NCBI GenBank assembly: GCA_964575185.1
Contig: CAZNPW010000040.1
Span: 1-27,261, forward strand
DNA: 27,261 bases
Direction: 5' to 3'
Source of the DNA: CAZNPW01 sp964575185
GTDB lineage: Bacteria; Pseudomonadota; Alphaproteobacteria; Rhodobacterales; Rhodobacteraceae
A program made the position numbers and the translations under genes. The notes under the pieces were generated by a model. That model saw nothing but the letters and a program-made list of their open reading frames with translations. It made no database searches and was not told the origin of the DNA. Shown in pieces: positions 7,197 to 15,416 of the stretch; position 1 is the first letter of the stretch; the number at the start of each line of letters is the position of its first letter.

Positions 7197-8213
7197 ATGA
7201 TCGACCTGCGTTCCGACACCGTGACCCGCCCGACCCCGGCGATGCGCGAAGCGATGATGTCCGCGCCGCTCGGCGACGACGTGTTCGGCGACGACCCGAC
7301 GGTGAACCGCCTGCAGGCGGTGCTCGCCGAGCGGCTGGGCTTCGAGGCGGGGCTGTTCATGCCGACGGGCACGATGTCGAACCTGTGCGGGATCATGGCG
7401 CATTGCGGGCGGGGGGACGAATACATCTGCGGCCAGGGGGCCCACACGTATCGCTGGGAGGGCGGGGGGGCTGCGGTGCTGGGGTCGGTCCAGCCGCAGC
7501 CGCTGGAGCACGCGCCGGACGGATCGCTGCCGCTGGAGGCGATCCGCGCGGCGGTGAAGCCCGACGACATCCATTATGCCCGAAGCCGCCTGCTGGCGCT
7601 GGAGAACACGATCGGGGGCAAGGTCCTGCCGCTCGGCTATCAGCGCGACGCCACGGCGCTGGCGCGCGCGATGGGGCTGGCGGCGCATCTGGACGGGGCG
7701 CGGCTGTTCAACGCAGGCGTCGCGTCGGGCAACGACCCCTGGGTCGCCGCGCGGACCATCGCGGGGGCCTACGACAGCCTGTCGGTCTGCTTTTCCAAGG
7801 GCCTCGGCACGCCGGCGGGGTCGATGCTGCTGGGATCGCGCGACCTGATCGCGCGCGCCCTGCGGCTGCGCAAGATGGCGGGCGGGGGGATGCGACAGGC
7901 GGGGATCCTCGCCGCCGCCGCGCTGCACGCGATCGACCACCACGTCGCGCGGCTGGCCGAGGACCACGCGCGGGCGCAGCGGCTGGCGGCGGCGTTCGAC
8001 GGGGTGGCGGGCGCGACGCTGGACCCGGTGCATACCAACATCGTCTTCGTGACGCTGGCCGCGCCGGCCCGGGCCGAGGGGTTCCTCGACCACCTGAAGG
8101 CCGCGGGCGTGCTGGCGACCGGGCTCTACCGGCTGCGGTTCGTCACGCACCTCGACGTCGACGACGCGGGCGTGGACCGCGCCGTCGCGGCGATCCGGGC
8201 CTGGTTCGGGTGA
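7197..8213 (+). CDS. ltaE: Low-specificity L-threonine aldolase
   Basis: PLP-dependent enzyme (338 aa) cleaving L-threonine or L-allo-threonine to glycine and acetaldehyde. The N-terminal MIDLRSDTVTRPTPAMREAM and DDVFGDDPTVNRLQ are diagnostic of the family. HLDGARLFNA supplies the aspartate that contacts the PLP pyridine nitrogen, and CFSKGLGTPAGS carries the Schiff-base lysine near residue 201. The frame is open further upstream, but homology begins exactly at ATG 7197, and the extension to 7071 is proline/arginine-rich filler. The nearest purine-rich site (GGAGAG at 7175-7180) is rather far, about 16 bases. Transcribed divergently from the MNIO operon. A hairpin follows the stop directly. 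Confidence 0.93.
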   Translation: MIDLRSDTVTRPTPAMREAMMSAPLGDDVFGDDPTVNRLQAVLAERLGFEAGLFMPTGTMSNLCGIMAHCGRGDEYICGQGAHTYRWEGGGAAVLGSVQPQPLEHAPDGSLPLEAIRAAVKPDDIHYARSRLLALENTIGGKVLPLGYQRDATALARAMGLAAHLDGARLFNAGVASGNDPWVAARTIAGAYDSLSVCFSKGLGTPAGSMLLGSRDLIARALRLRKMAGGGMRQAGILAAAALHAIDHHVARLAEDHARAQRLAAAFDGVAGATLDPVHTNIVFVTLAAPARAEGFLDHLKAAGVLATGLYRLRFVTHLDVDDAGVDRAVAAIRAWFG

Positions 8214-8230
8214 GCCGTCCGGCGGACGGC
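8214..8230 (+). terminator. Hairpin directly after the threonine aldolase stop
   Basis: GCCGTCC and GGACGGC form a seven-base-pair stem with a three-base loop immediately after the stop codon. There is no real T-run downstream (only GGGTTTCGG), so it is terminator-like at best. It lies between two convergent genes, where a bidirectional terminator would be useful. Confidence 0.45.
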
Positions 8231-8315
8231 GCGGGTTTCGGGGATGTCGTGGAGGCCGGGGTCGGCAAGGTCATGCGGCTGCGGCCGGTCTGGCCCGGAA
8301 CCCGTGCACGCAAGG

Positions 8316-8632
8316 TCAACCCGGCCTGCCCCGCCCGGCCTTTTCGTCGATCCCCGAACGTTCCTCGCGCCGGGCGAGTTCGGCCATGACCTCGGCGAGC
8401 GGCACCCCGCGGGAGGCGAGCATCACGAGGAGGTGGTAGAGGACATCCGCCGTCTCCTCGACCAGCCGGTCGCGGTCGCCACGGACGGCCTCGATCACCG
8501 CCTCCACCGCCTCCTCGCCGAACTTCTTCGCACACTGCTCCGGCCCGCGGGACAGGAGTTTCGCGGTCCAGCTCGTGGCCGGGTCGGCCCCGCGGCGGGC
8601 GGCGATGGCGGATTCGAGCCGTTCCAGCGTCG

Positions 8633-8636
<4 letters not shown>
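8316..8636 (-). CDS. hisE: Phosphoribosyl-ATP pyrophosphatase
   Basis: Second step of histidine biosynthesis: hydrolysis of phosphoribosyl-ATP to phosphoribosyl-AMP and pyrophosphate. The protein has 106 aa and the all-alpha HisE/MazG-like fold. Diagnostic stretches are SWTAKLLSRGPEQCAKKFGEEAVE (about residues 22-45, with the metal-binding glutamates) and LVEETADVLYHLLVML (about 57-72, with the EExxD motif). The ATG at 8636 overlaps the stop of hisF by four bases (ATGA), so it is translationally coupled to hisF, an arrangement usual in alphaproteobacteria. Convergent with the threonine aldolase gene. Confidence 0.95.
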
Positions 8637-9394
<758 letters not shown>

Positions 9395-9451
9395 CCCCGG
9401 CCCATAGCGCGCCGCGCGCGGCGGCGGAAGATGAGGTGGACCGCGGGCGCG

Positions 9452-9467
9452 TTAACCCCGTGTTAAC
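9452..9467. promoter_or_regulatory. CtrA-type box TTAA-N7-TTAAC
   Basis: TTAA at 9452-9455, seven bases, then TTAAC at 9463-9467. This matches the full-length consensus binding site of the alphaproteobacterial cell-cycle/motility regulator CtrA exactly. It stands out as AT-rich in a very GC-rich region. It lies 22 bases before the RTX gene start, where it could serve as or overlap the promoter, and about 58 bases from the divergent hisF start. Binding is inferred from the match only. Confidence 0.6.
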
Positions 9468-9489
9468 CGCGCGCCGTCAAGCCGGGCCG

Positions 9490-11076
9490 ATGACCGTCAC
9501 CGTCGTCGCCACGCCCGTCACCGGCACCGGGCCCGCGCTGTTCATGGCGACGCCGGGCGGGGCCTGGCGGATCGACGCGCGGCTGCAGTCGACGCAGGAC
9601 GTGGCGGTGATCGGCATCGCGCCCGGGCTGCGGGTGACGGTGACGGCGCAGGTGCTGGGCGAGGTCGCGGCGGTCGCGCTGGGCGAGCATCCGCTGATGC
9701 GGCTCGACGCCTGGCTGTCGGTCGCCGCGACGGGCCTTCTGCGCGGGGCCGGGGTCGGCGTCGCGCTGACGGGCCAGGCGAGCACGCTGGTGAATGCAGG
9801 CCGCATCGCGGGCGGCGAGACGGGCGTGGTGCTCGCGGGCCTGGGGGCGGGGCAGGCCAGCGTCGTGAACCGGGGCGAGATTTCGGGCGCGGCGGGCATC
9901 GCGCGGCCGGGGGCGACCGACAGCGAGACGCTGCGGCTCGACAACCTTGGGCGGATCGCGGGCACGGTCGCGGCCTTCGACGGCGGGGTGGCGCTGGCGC
10001 GCGACGTGGTCGTGAACCAGGGCGTCATGGCCGGCCAGGTGCGGCTCGGCGGCGGCGACGACCGGTATGAGGCGCGCGGCGCGGGGCGCGTCACCGGCGC
10101 GATCGACGGCGGCGCGGGGAACGACGTGTTCGTGCCGGGCGCGGCGGTGGAGCGGTTCCGTGGCGGGGCGGGGGTCGACTGGATCTTCGCCGCGGGGCCG
10201 GGGCCGCTGGTGCTGGCGCTCGACGGCAGCTTTGCCGCCGGGGGGTGGCTGCGCGGCGACGGCGTGGTCGGGGTCGAGGCCTTGCGGGGCAGCGACCGGG
10301 CCGCCGACCGGCTGGCCGGGCGGGCGGGGGCCGAGACGCTGGCGGGCCGTGGCGGGGACGATACGCTCTGGGGGCGCGAGGGGGCGGACGTGCTCGACGG
10401 CGGGGCGGGGCGCGACGCGCTGTGGGGCGAGGGCGGGGCCGACACGCTGCGCCCCGGGGCGGGGGACGATGCGGTCGACGGCGGCGCGGGCGCGGATGTG
10501 GCGAGCTATGCCGGGATCGTCGGTGCGGTCACGGTCGATCTTGCCGCCGGGCGGGCGACGGGCGCGGCCGGGACCGATACGCTGGCCGGGGTGGAGGGGG
10601 CCGAGGGCGGCGGCGGGGCGGATACGCTGACCGGGGATGCGGCGGACAATGCGCTGTGGGGCGGGGCCGGCGATGACCGGCTGTCGGGCGGCGCGGGGGC
10701 GGACCGGATGGACGGCGGCGCGGGCGACGACCGGCTTCAGGGCGGCGCGGGGGCGGACGAGCTGGCCGGGGGGCCCGGCGCCGATGCCTTCGTGTTCGAC
10801 CTGGCCGAAGCGGGGGCGGATCAGGTGCGGGACTGGACCCCGGGGGACCGGCTGTGGGTCGCGGGCACGGGCCGGGCGGCGGGCGAGCTCGGCGCGCAGG
10901 CCTTCCTGTCGGTCCCGGGCGGGGCGGCGACCGGGCCGGGCCAGCGGCTGATCCACGATGCCGACACCGGCGCGCTGTGGCACGACCCCGACGGCAGCGG
11001 GCCCGCGGCGGCGCGGCTGGTCGCGGTGCTGCCCGCGACGGTGGCGCTGGCCGCGGGGGACATCCTGATCGCCTGA
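9490..11076 (+). CDS. RTX (hemolysin-type calcium-binding repeat) protein
   Basis: Secreted calcium-binding protein of 528 aa. The first 260 or so residues are glycine- and valine-rich beta-repeat sequence (for example LVNAGRIAGGETGVVLAG and SVVNRGEISG) that looks like a parallel beta-helix. RTX nonapeptides (GGxGxDxLx type) follow at about residues 274-434 in two blocks, for example GRGGDDTLWG, GGAGRDALWG, GGAGDDRLSG and GGAGADELAG, with each turn binding Ca2+. The C-terminus (RLIHDADTGALWHDPDGSG, ending in ALAAGDILIA) is the conserved tail of Rhodobacteraceae RTX proteins and would hold the type I secretion signal. There is no N-terminal signal peptide, as expected for type I export. No ABC exporter is adjacent. 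ATG 9490 is chosen; an upstream in-frame start at 9436 would cover the CtrA box. Enzymatic activity is not apparent. Confidence 0.9.
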   Translation: MTVTVVATPVTGTGPALFMATPGGAWRIDARLQSTQDVAVIGIAPGLRVTVTAQVLGEVAAVALGEHPLMRLDAWLSVAATGLLRGAGVGVALTGQASTLVNAGRIAGGETGVVLAGLGAGQASVVNRGEISGAAGIARPGATDSETLRLDNLGRIAGTVAAFDGGVALARDVVVNQGVMAGQVRLGGGDDRYEARGAGRVTGAIDGGAGNDVFVPGAAVERFRGGAGVDWIFAAGPGPLVLALDGSFAAGGWLRGDGVVGVEALRGSDRAADRLAGRAGAETLAGRGGDDTLWGREGADVLDGGAGRDALWGEGGADTLRPGAGDDAVDGGAGADVASYAGIVGAVTVDLAAGRATGAAGTDTLAGVEGAEGGGGADTLTGDAADNALWGGAGDDRLSGGAGADRMDGGAGDDRLQGGAGADELAGGPGADAFVFDLAEAGADQVRDWTPGDRLWVAGTGRAAGELGAQAFLSVPGGAATGPGQRLIHDADTGALWHDPDGSGPAAARLVAVLPATVALAAGDILIA

Positions 11077-11101
11077 CGCTTGCGGGCGACGGTGCGGCGC
11101 G

Positions 11102-11107
11102 CTAGGC
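11102..11107 (+). promoter_or_regulatory. Putative -10 hexamer CTAGGC of a leaderless promoter
   Basis: CTAGGC ends seven bases before ATG 11115. TTGCGG at 11080-11085, 16 bases upstream, is a fair -35. Initiation would fall at or next to the start codon, and there is no ribosome-binding site before this ATG. Confidence 0.4.
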
Positions 11108-11114
11108 CCCGGCC

Positions 11115-12710
11115 ATGCAGGACGATGCGGTTCTCGCCGCGCTGACCGGTGGTCCCGCGCGGTTGCCGGGGCTGGCCGCGCATCTCGTCGCGCGCGACCG
11201 CGGGCGGCGGGTGGCGGAGCGGTGGTGCGACGCGGCGGGCGGGGTGGTGGACCTGTCCCCCGCCCTTCCATCCGACCCGCGCGCGACCACGCTGGAGCTG
11301 ACGCTGGTGCACGGGCTGCGGCCGCTTCCCCCCGCGGCGCTGGCGCGGGCCGGCGCGGACGACTGGCGGGGGCTGCACGGGCTCTGGGTGCCGGGCGGGC
11401 GGGTCACGGGGCTGGAGCTCATCGCCGCGAACCGGGGCCCGAACGCGGCCATCGCGCGGCTGGGCGCGCGGCCGGAGGAGGTGCAGGCGGCCGAGGAGAC
11501 GAGCTGGCTCTTCGACCTGCGCAGGCGGCGGCTGGTGCGGCTGTTCCGGGGGCAGGTGCTGGTGCCCGCCCTGACCCGCGCGGATCTCGCCGACATGGCG
11601 GCGCAGATGACGGCCTGGCTTTCGGCGCAGGTCGGGGCGGAGGGGCGCGCGACCTACAAATACTGGCCCGCGACCGGGACCTACAGCCAGGCCGACAACA
11701 TGATCCGGCAGTTCATGGCCACCGCGGCGCTCGCCCGCGCCGCCCGGCGCGACCCAGGCATCGCCCCCGTCGCCGCGCGGAACGCGAGCTTCAACTTCGC
11801 CGCATACTACCGCGAGGAGGGCGACTTCGGGTTCATCGACGAATGGGGCAAGGTGAAGCTCGGCGCGGCGGCGGTGGCGCTGGTCGCGATCTGCGACATG
11901 GCCGACCCCGCGCCCTATGCCGCCCAGGCCGCCGGGCTGACGCGGTTCCTGCTGGCGATGCAAGCCCCCGACGGCAGCTTCCGCACCTTCCTGCGGCCCG
12001 AGGGGCGCAACGACTGCCAGAACTTCTACCCCGGCGAGGCGATGCTGGCGCTGATGCGGCGCTGGCAGGTGACGCGCGACCCCACCCTCCTCGCCGCCGT
12101 CCACCGCGGCTTCGCCGTCTACGCGCCCTGGCACCTGGCCGACCCGAATCCGGCTTTCGTGCCCTGGCACGCCATGGCGCTGGAGCTGTTCCACACCGCC
12201 ACCCGCCGCGCCGATGCGGCCGGGTTCGTGTTGCGGACCTGCGACTGGCTCTGCGGGCTGCAGAACTGCGACGGCCCGCCCGACACCCGGGGGTCGTTCT
12301 ACCGCCCGTCCCACGCCCGCTTCGGCCCGCCGCATGCGAGCAGCACGGGCGTCTACCTCGAGGGGCTGGTGGCGGCGCGGCGGCTGGCTGGCGCGCTGGG
12401 CGACACGGGGCGGGCGGACCGCTACGGCGCGGCGCTGATGGCGGGCTTCCGGTCGCTGCGGCAGCTGCAGTACCGCGACGACACCGCGATGTTCGCGATC
12501 CGCCACAAGGCCCGCGTCCGCGGCGCGATCCGCACCGCCACCCACGACAGCGAGATCCGCATCGACAACGTGCAGCACGGGCTGATGGCGGCATGGGGCA
12601 TGCTCGACATGATAGGCGACAAACCGAGGCGAGATTTTTCCGCCGTCCCCGTTGACCCCCCGGCCCCCCTTGCCCTAGCGTCCGCCCGATCAGAGGGAGG
12701 CGCGAGATGA
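11115..12710 (+). CDS. Alpha/alpha-toroid (six-hairpin glycosidase-like) protein of unknown function
   Basis: Protein of 531 aa without a signal peptide. Residues about 150-500 form repeated helical hairpins rich in W, Y, G and D (ATYKYWPATGTYSQADNMIRQ, GDFGFIDEWGKVKLGAAAVA, APDGSFRTFL, YPGEAMLALMR, STGVYLEGLVAARRL), a pattern typical of (alpha/alpha)6 barrels found in six-hairpin glycosidases, epimerases and polysaccharide lyases. The N-terminal 140 residues are a separate domain I do not recognise. No catalytic pair can be named with confidence. The last 25 or so residues (from about DFSAVP) look like read-through into the promoter of the next gene, and the stop overlaps that gene's ATG by four bases. 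It starts 38 bases after the RTX gene and may be expressed from its own CTAG promoter. A link to surface polysaccharide is speculative. Confidence 0.7.
   Translation: MQDDAVLAALTGGPARLPGLAAHLVARDRGRRVAERWCDAAGGVVDLSPALPSDPRATTLELTLVHGLRPLPPAALARAGADDWRGLHGLWVPGGRVTGLELIAANRGPNAAIARLGARPEEVQAAEETSWLFDLRRRRLVRLFRGQVLVPALTRADLADMAAQMTAWLSAQVGAEGRATYKYWPATGTYSQADNMIRQFMATAALARAARRDPGIAPVAARNASFNFAAYYREEGDFGFIDEWGKVKLGAAAVALVAICDMADPAPYAAQAAGLTRFLLAMQAPDGSFRTFLRPEGRNDCQNFYPGEAMLALMRRWQVTRDPTLLAAVHRGFAVYAPWHLADPNPAFVPWHAMALELFHTATRRADAAGFVLRTCDWLCGLQNCDGPPDTRGSFYRPSHARFGPPHASSTGVYLEGLVAARRLAGALGDTGRADRYGAALMAGFRSLRQLQYRDDTAMFAIRHKARVRGAIRTATHDSEIRIDNVQHGLMAAWGMLDMIGDKPRRDFSAVPVDPPAPLALASARSEGGAR
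12652..12680 (+). promoter_or_regulatory. Promoter of the O-acetylhomoserine sulfhydrylase gene
   Basis: TTGACC (12652-12657) and CTAGCG (12675-12680) are spaced by 17 bases, which fits a sigma-70-type promoter of a GC-rich alphaproteobacterium. It lies inside the 3' end of the upstream gene. The resulting leader of about 20 bases contains GAGGGAGG (12692-12699), a good ribosome-binding site for ATG 12707. Confidence 0.55.
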
Positions 12711-13984
12711 CCCAGACGCACGGCTTCGATACGCTGCAGATCCACGCCGGCAACGCGGGCGACCCCGCGACGGGTGCGCGGCAGGTGCCGATCTACCAGT
12801 CGACCGCGTTCCTCTTCAAGGACGCCGACCACGCCGCGCGGCTCTTCAACCTGCAGGAGGTGGGCTACATCTACTCGCGCCTGACCAACCCGACGGTCAG
12901 CGCGCTGGCCGCGCGCATCGCGGCGCTGGAGGGGGGCGCGGGGGCCGTCTGCTGCTCATCCGGCCACGCGGCGCAGATCATGGCGCTGTTCCCGCTGATG
13001 GAGCCGGGGCGCAACGTCGTGGCCTCGACCCGGCTTTACGGCGGCACGGTGCAGCAGCTGTCGAACACGATCCGCAAGTTCGGCTGGAGCGCGACGTTCG
13101 TCGACTTCGACGACTATGCCGCGGTCGAGGCCGCGATCGACGGCGACACGCGGGCGATCTTCTGCGAATCGATCGCGAACCCCGGCGGCTACATCGCCGA
13201 CATCCCCGCCATCGCGCGAATCGCGAACCAGAAGGGCGTGCCGCTGATCGTAGACAACACCAGCGCCTCGCCCTACCTGTGCCGTCCGATCGAGATGGGC
13301 GCGACGCTGGTCGTGCATTCGACCACGAAATACCTGACGGGCAACGGCACCGTCACGGGGGGTGCGGTGGTCGATTCGGGCAAGTTCGACTGGTCGGCGC
13401 ACCCCGGCCGCTTCCCCTCGCTGGCCGCGCCCGAGCCCGCCTACCACGGGCTGAACTTCCACGCGGCGCTGGGCGGGATGGCCTTCACCTTCCATTCCAT
13501 CGCCGTGGGGCTGCGCGACCTCGGCATGACGATGAACCCGCAGGGCGCGCATTACACGCTTCTGGGGATCGAGACGCTGTCCTTGCGGATGGCCCGCCAC
13601 GTCAGCAACGCCGAGACGGTCGCGGCCTGGCTGGAGCAGGACAGCCGCGTCGCGCGCGTGACCTATGCGGGGCTGAAGTCCTCGCCCTGGCACCACCGGG
13701 CGAAGGCGATCGCGCCCAAGGGGGCGGGGGCGATCTTCACCTTCGCGCTGAAGGGCGGGTACGACGCCTGCATGCGGCTGATCGACAACGTGAAGCTCTT
13801 CAGCCACGTGGCGAACCTCGGCGACGCGCGGTCGCTCATCATCCATTCGGCGTCCACCACGCACCGCCAGCTCTCGCCCGAGCAGCAGGCGGCGGCGGGG
13901 GCCGCGCCCGACATGGTGCGGCTGTCGATCGGGACCGAGGATCCCGCGGACATCATCGCGGACCTCGACCAGGCGATGCGGTGA
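12707..13984 (+). CDS. metY: O-acetylhomoserine aminocarboxypropyltransferase (O-acetylhomoserine sulfhydrylase)
   Basis: PLP enzyme (425 aa) of the Cys/Met metabolism family that makes homocysteine from O-acetylhomoserine and sulfide. The length of about 425 and the start HGFDTLQIHAGNAGDPATGARQVPIYQSTAF separate it from the shorter cystathionine synthases and lyases. YSRLTNPTVSALAARIAALEGG, VDNTSASPYLCRPIEMGA and HSTTKYLTGNG (Schiff-base lysine about residue 208) are diagnostic. The C-terminal HSASTTHRQLSPEQQAAAG with RLSIGTED is typical of the MetY group. It has its own promoter and a strong ribosome-binding site, and the start overlaps the previous stop by four bases. A perfect palindrome follows the stop. 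Methionine-related regulation (for example a SAM riboswitch) was looked for upstream and not seen. Confidence 0.95.
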   Translation: MTQTHGFDTLQIHAGNAGDPATGARQVPIYQSTAFLFKDADHAARLFNLQEVGYIYSRLTNPTVSALAARIAALEGGAGAVCCSSGHAAQIMALFPLMEPGRNVVASTRLYGGTVQQLSNTIRKFGWSATFVDFDDYAAVEAAIDGDTRAIFCESIANPGGYIADIPAIARIANQKGVPLIVDNTSASPYLCRPIEMGATLVVHSTTKYLTGNGTVTGGAVVDSGKFDWSAHPGRFPSLAAPEPAYHGLNFHAALGGMAFTFHSIAVGLRDLGMTMNPQGAHYTLLGIETLSLRMARHVSNAETVAAWLEQDSRVARVTYAGLKSSPWHHRAKAIAPKGAGAIFTFALKGGYDACMRLIDNVKLFSHVANLGDARSLIIHSASTTHRQLSPEQQAAAGAAPDMVRLSIGTEDPADIIADLDQAMR

Positions 13985-13991
13985 GCCGCGG

Positions 13992-14009
13992 TCCCGGCCG
14001 CGGCCGGGA
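13992..14009. terminator. Perfect 18-base palindrome after metY
   Basis: Centre CCGCGG with symmetric flanks (TCCCGGCCG and CGGCCGGGA), eight bases after the metY stop. It could end transcription as a GC-only stem without a T-run. Two further stems (14011-14033 and 14044-14067) follow directly. Confidence 0.45.
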
Positions 14010-14010
14010 T

Positions 14011-14067
14011 GGATCGCTCCAGTGGCGCGATCCAAGCTGCGAAGGCCCGCCGCGCAAGGGGCGGGCC
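14011..14067. other. Two tandem stem-loops in the kynureninase leader region
   Basis: GGATCGC/GCGATCC (14011-14017 with 14027-14033, nine-base loop) and GGCCCGCC/GGCGGGCC (14044-14051 with 14060-14067, eight-base loop) fill the space between metY and kynU. Both stems are perfect. They may be terminator stems for metY or leader structure for kynU. Confidence 0.4.
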
Positions 14068-14120
14068 GGGCACGACGCAAGCCGGTCGCGCGCCCGACAT
14101 CTCCGACGCAGGACGTGACC

Positions 14121-15299
14121 ATGACCGACTTCACCGCCACCCGCGCGCTGTTCCACCTGCCCGAAGGCGTCACCTACCTCGACGGCAACTCGCTCGGCCC
14201 CCTGCCCCGCGCGGCCGCGGCGCGGATCGCCCGGACGGTGGAGGCGGAGTGGGGCGGGATGCTGAACCGCGCCTGGAACGACGCGGGGTGGATGGAGCAG
14301 CCCGCGCGGCTCGGCGACCGGATCGGGCGGCTGGTGGGGGCGGCGCCGGGCACCGTGACGCTGGGCGACACGCTGTCGATCAAGGTCTACCAGGCGCTGG
14401 CCGCCGCGCTGGAGCTGAACCCGGACCGCCGCGTGATCCTGTCGGACAGCGGCAACTTCCCGTCGGACCTCTACATGGCCGAGGGGCTGGCGCGGACGAT
14501 GGGCAGCGAGGTCCGGGTCGTGGCACCGGAGGCGGTCGGGGATGCGCTCGACGAGACGGTCGCCGCGCTGATGCTGACCGAGGTGGACTACCGCACCGGG
14601 CGGCGGCACGACATGGCCGGGCTGACTGCGGCGGCGCATGCGGCGGGGGCGCTGACGGTCTGGGACCTTGCGCATTCGGCCGGGGCGCTGCCGGTGGACC
14701 TGGCCGGGACCGGCGCGGACTTCGCGGCGGGCTGCACCTACAAGTACCTGAACGCGGGGCCGGGGGGGCCGGCGTTCATCTACGTCGCGCCAAAGTGGGC
14801 GGACCGCGCGCGGCCCGCGCTGGCGGGCTGGCTCGGTCATGAACGTCCGTTCGCCTTCGATCTCGACTACCGCCCCGGCGCGGGGGTCGCGCGGATGCGC
14901 GTGGGCACGCCGCCGGTGATTCAGATGGCCGCGCTCGAGGCGAGCCTCGACATCTGGGACGGGGTGGACATGGGCGCGGTGCGGGCGCGGTCGCTGGACC
15001 TTTGCGACCGGCTGATCGCGGGGGTGGGCGACCGGCTGGCGCTGGCGACGCCCCGCGCGCACGCGCAGCGCGGCAGCCAGGTGTCGTTCCGCCACGCCGA
15101 AGGCTATGCGGTGATGCAGGCGCTGATCGCCATGGGCGTGATCGGCGACTTCCGCGCGCCCGACATCCTGCGGTTCGGCCTGTGCCCGCTCTACAACGAC
15201 GCGACGGACGTTGATCGCGCCGTGGCGGGGCTGGCAACGGTGATGGGCGAACGTCTGTTCGCATTGCCCGAGTACCGGGCGCGCAAGGCGGTGACCTGA
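14121..15299 (+). CDS. kynU: Kynureninase
   Basis: PLP-dependent hydrolase (392 aa) that splits kynurenine to anthranilate and alanine in tryptophan catabolism; cytosolic. The N-terminal ALFHLPEGVTYLDGNSLGPLP, the middle LSDSGNFPSDLYMAEGLA, WDLAHSAGALPVDL (the aspartate and histidine around PLP) and CTYKYLNAGPGGPAF (Schiff-base lysine about residue 208) are diagnostic, as is the later MRVGTPPVIQMAALEASLDIW. The open frame extends upstream to 14022 across the stem-loops, but homology starts at ATG 14121. Other kynurenine-pathway genes (kynA, kynB) are not in the window; the downstream LysE-type exporter could be related but has its own promoter. Confidence 0.95.
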   Translation: MTDFTATRALFHLPEGVTYLDGNSLGPLPRAAAARIARTVEAEWGGMLNRAWNDAGWMEQPARLGDRIGRLVGAAPGTVTLGDTLSIKVYQALAAALELNPDRRVILSDSGNFPSDLYMAEGLARTMGSEVRVVAPEAVGDALDETVAALMLTEVDYRTGRRHDMAGLTAAAHAAGALTVWDLAHSAGALPVDLAGTGADFAAGCTYKYLNAGPGGPAFIYVAPKWADRARPALAGWLGHERPFAFDLDYRPGAGVARMRVGTPPVIQMAALEASLDIWDGVDMGAVRARSLDLCDRLIAGVGDRLALATPRAHAQRGSQVSFRHAEGYAVMQALIAMGVIGDFRAPDILRFGLCPLYNDATDVDRAVAGLATVMGERLFALPEYRARKAVT

Positions 15300-15315
15300 C
15301 CGCAGGCGCCACGCG

Positions 15316-15376
15316 CCCCGGCGCAGGCCGGGGCCTCTGCCGGACGGACGGGGCGAGGTCCCGGCCTGCGCCGGGA
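15316..15376. repeat. Long inverted repeat between kynU and the LysE-type gene
   Basis: Arms 15316-15336 and 15356-15376 are complementary at 19 of 21 positions around a 19-base spacer; the core of each arm reads CCCGGCGCAGGCCGGG or its complement. It could fold into a very stable hairpin 17 bases after the kynU stop. No T-run follows. It may act as a terminator or be a REP-like palindromic repeat. Confidence 0.6.
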
Positions 15377-15403
15377 CACGGTTGTCCTTGCGGCGCGGCC
15401 CGG

Positions 15404-15409
15404 CTAGAC
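15404..15409 (+). promoter_or_regulatory. Putative -10 hexamer CTAGAC of a leaderless promoter
   Basis: CTAGAC ends seven bases before ATG 15417. TTGTCC at 15382-15387 is a matching -35 with a 16-base spacer. No ribosome-binding site precedes the ATG. Confidence 0.45.
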
Positions 15410-15416
15410 CTTGACC

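Noticed and set aside
9451..9468. The GTTAACC repeats as a replication-origin element
   Set aside because: There is no DnaA-box cluster, AT-rich unwinding region or origin-associated gene nearby; the exact TTAA-N7-TTAAC spacing fits CtrA better.
10300..10790. RTX repeat DNA as a CRISPR or satellite array
   Set aside because: The repetition is explained by the in-frame nonapeptide GGxGxDxLx code; the units are degenerate and there are no spacers.
12640..12707. SAM riboswitch upstream of metY
   Set aside because: The leader from the predicted promoter is only about 20 bases long and shows no matching conserved core.
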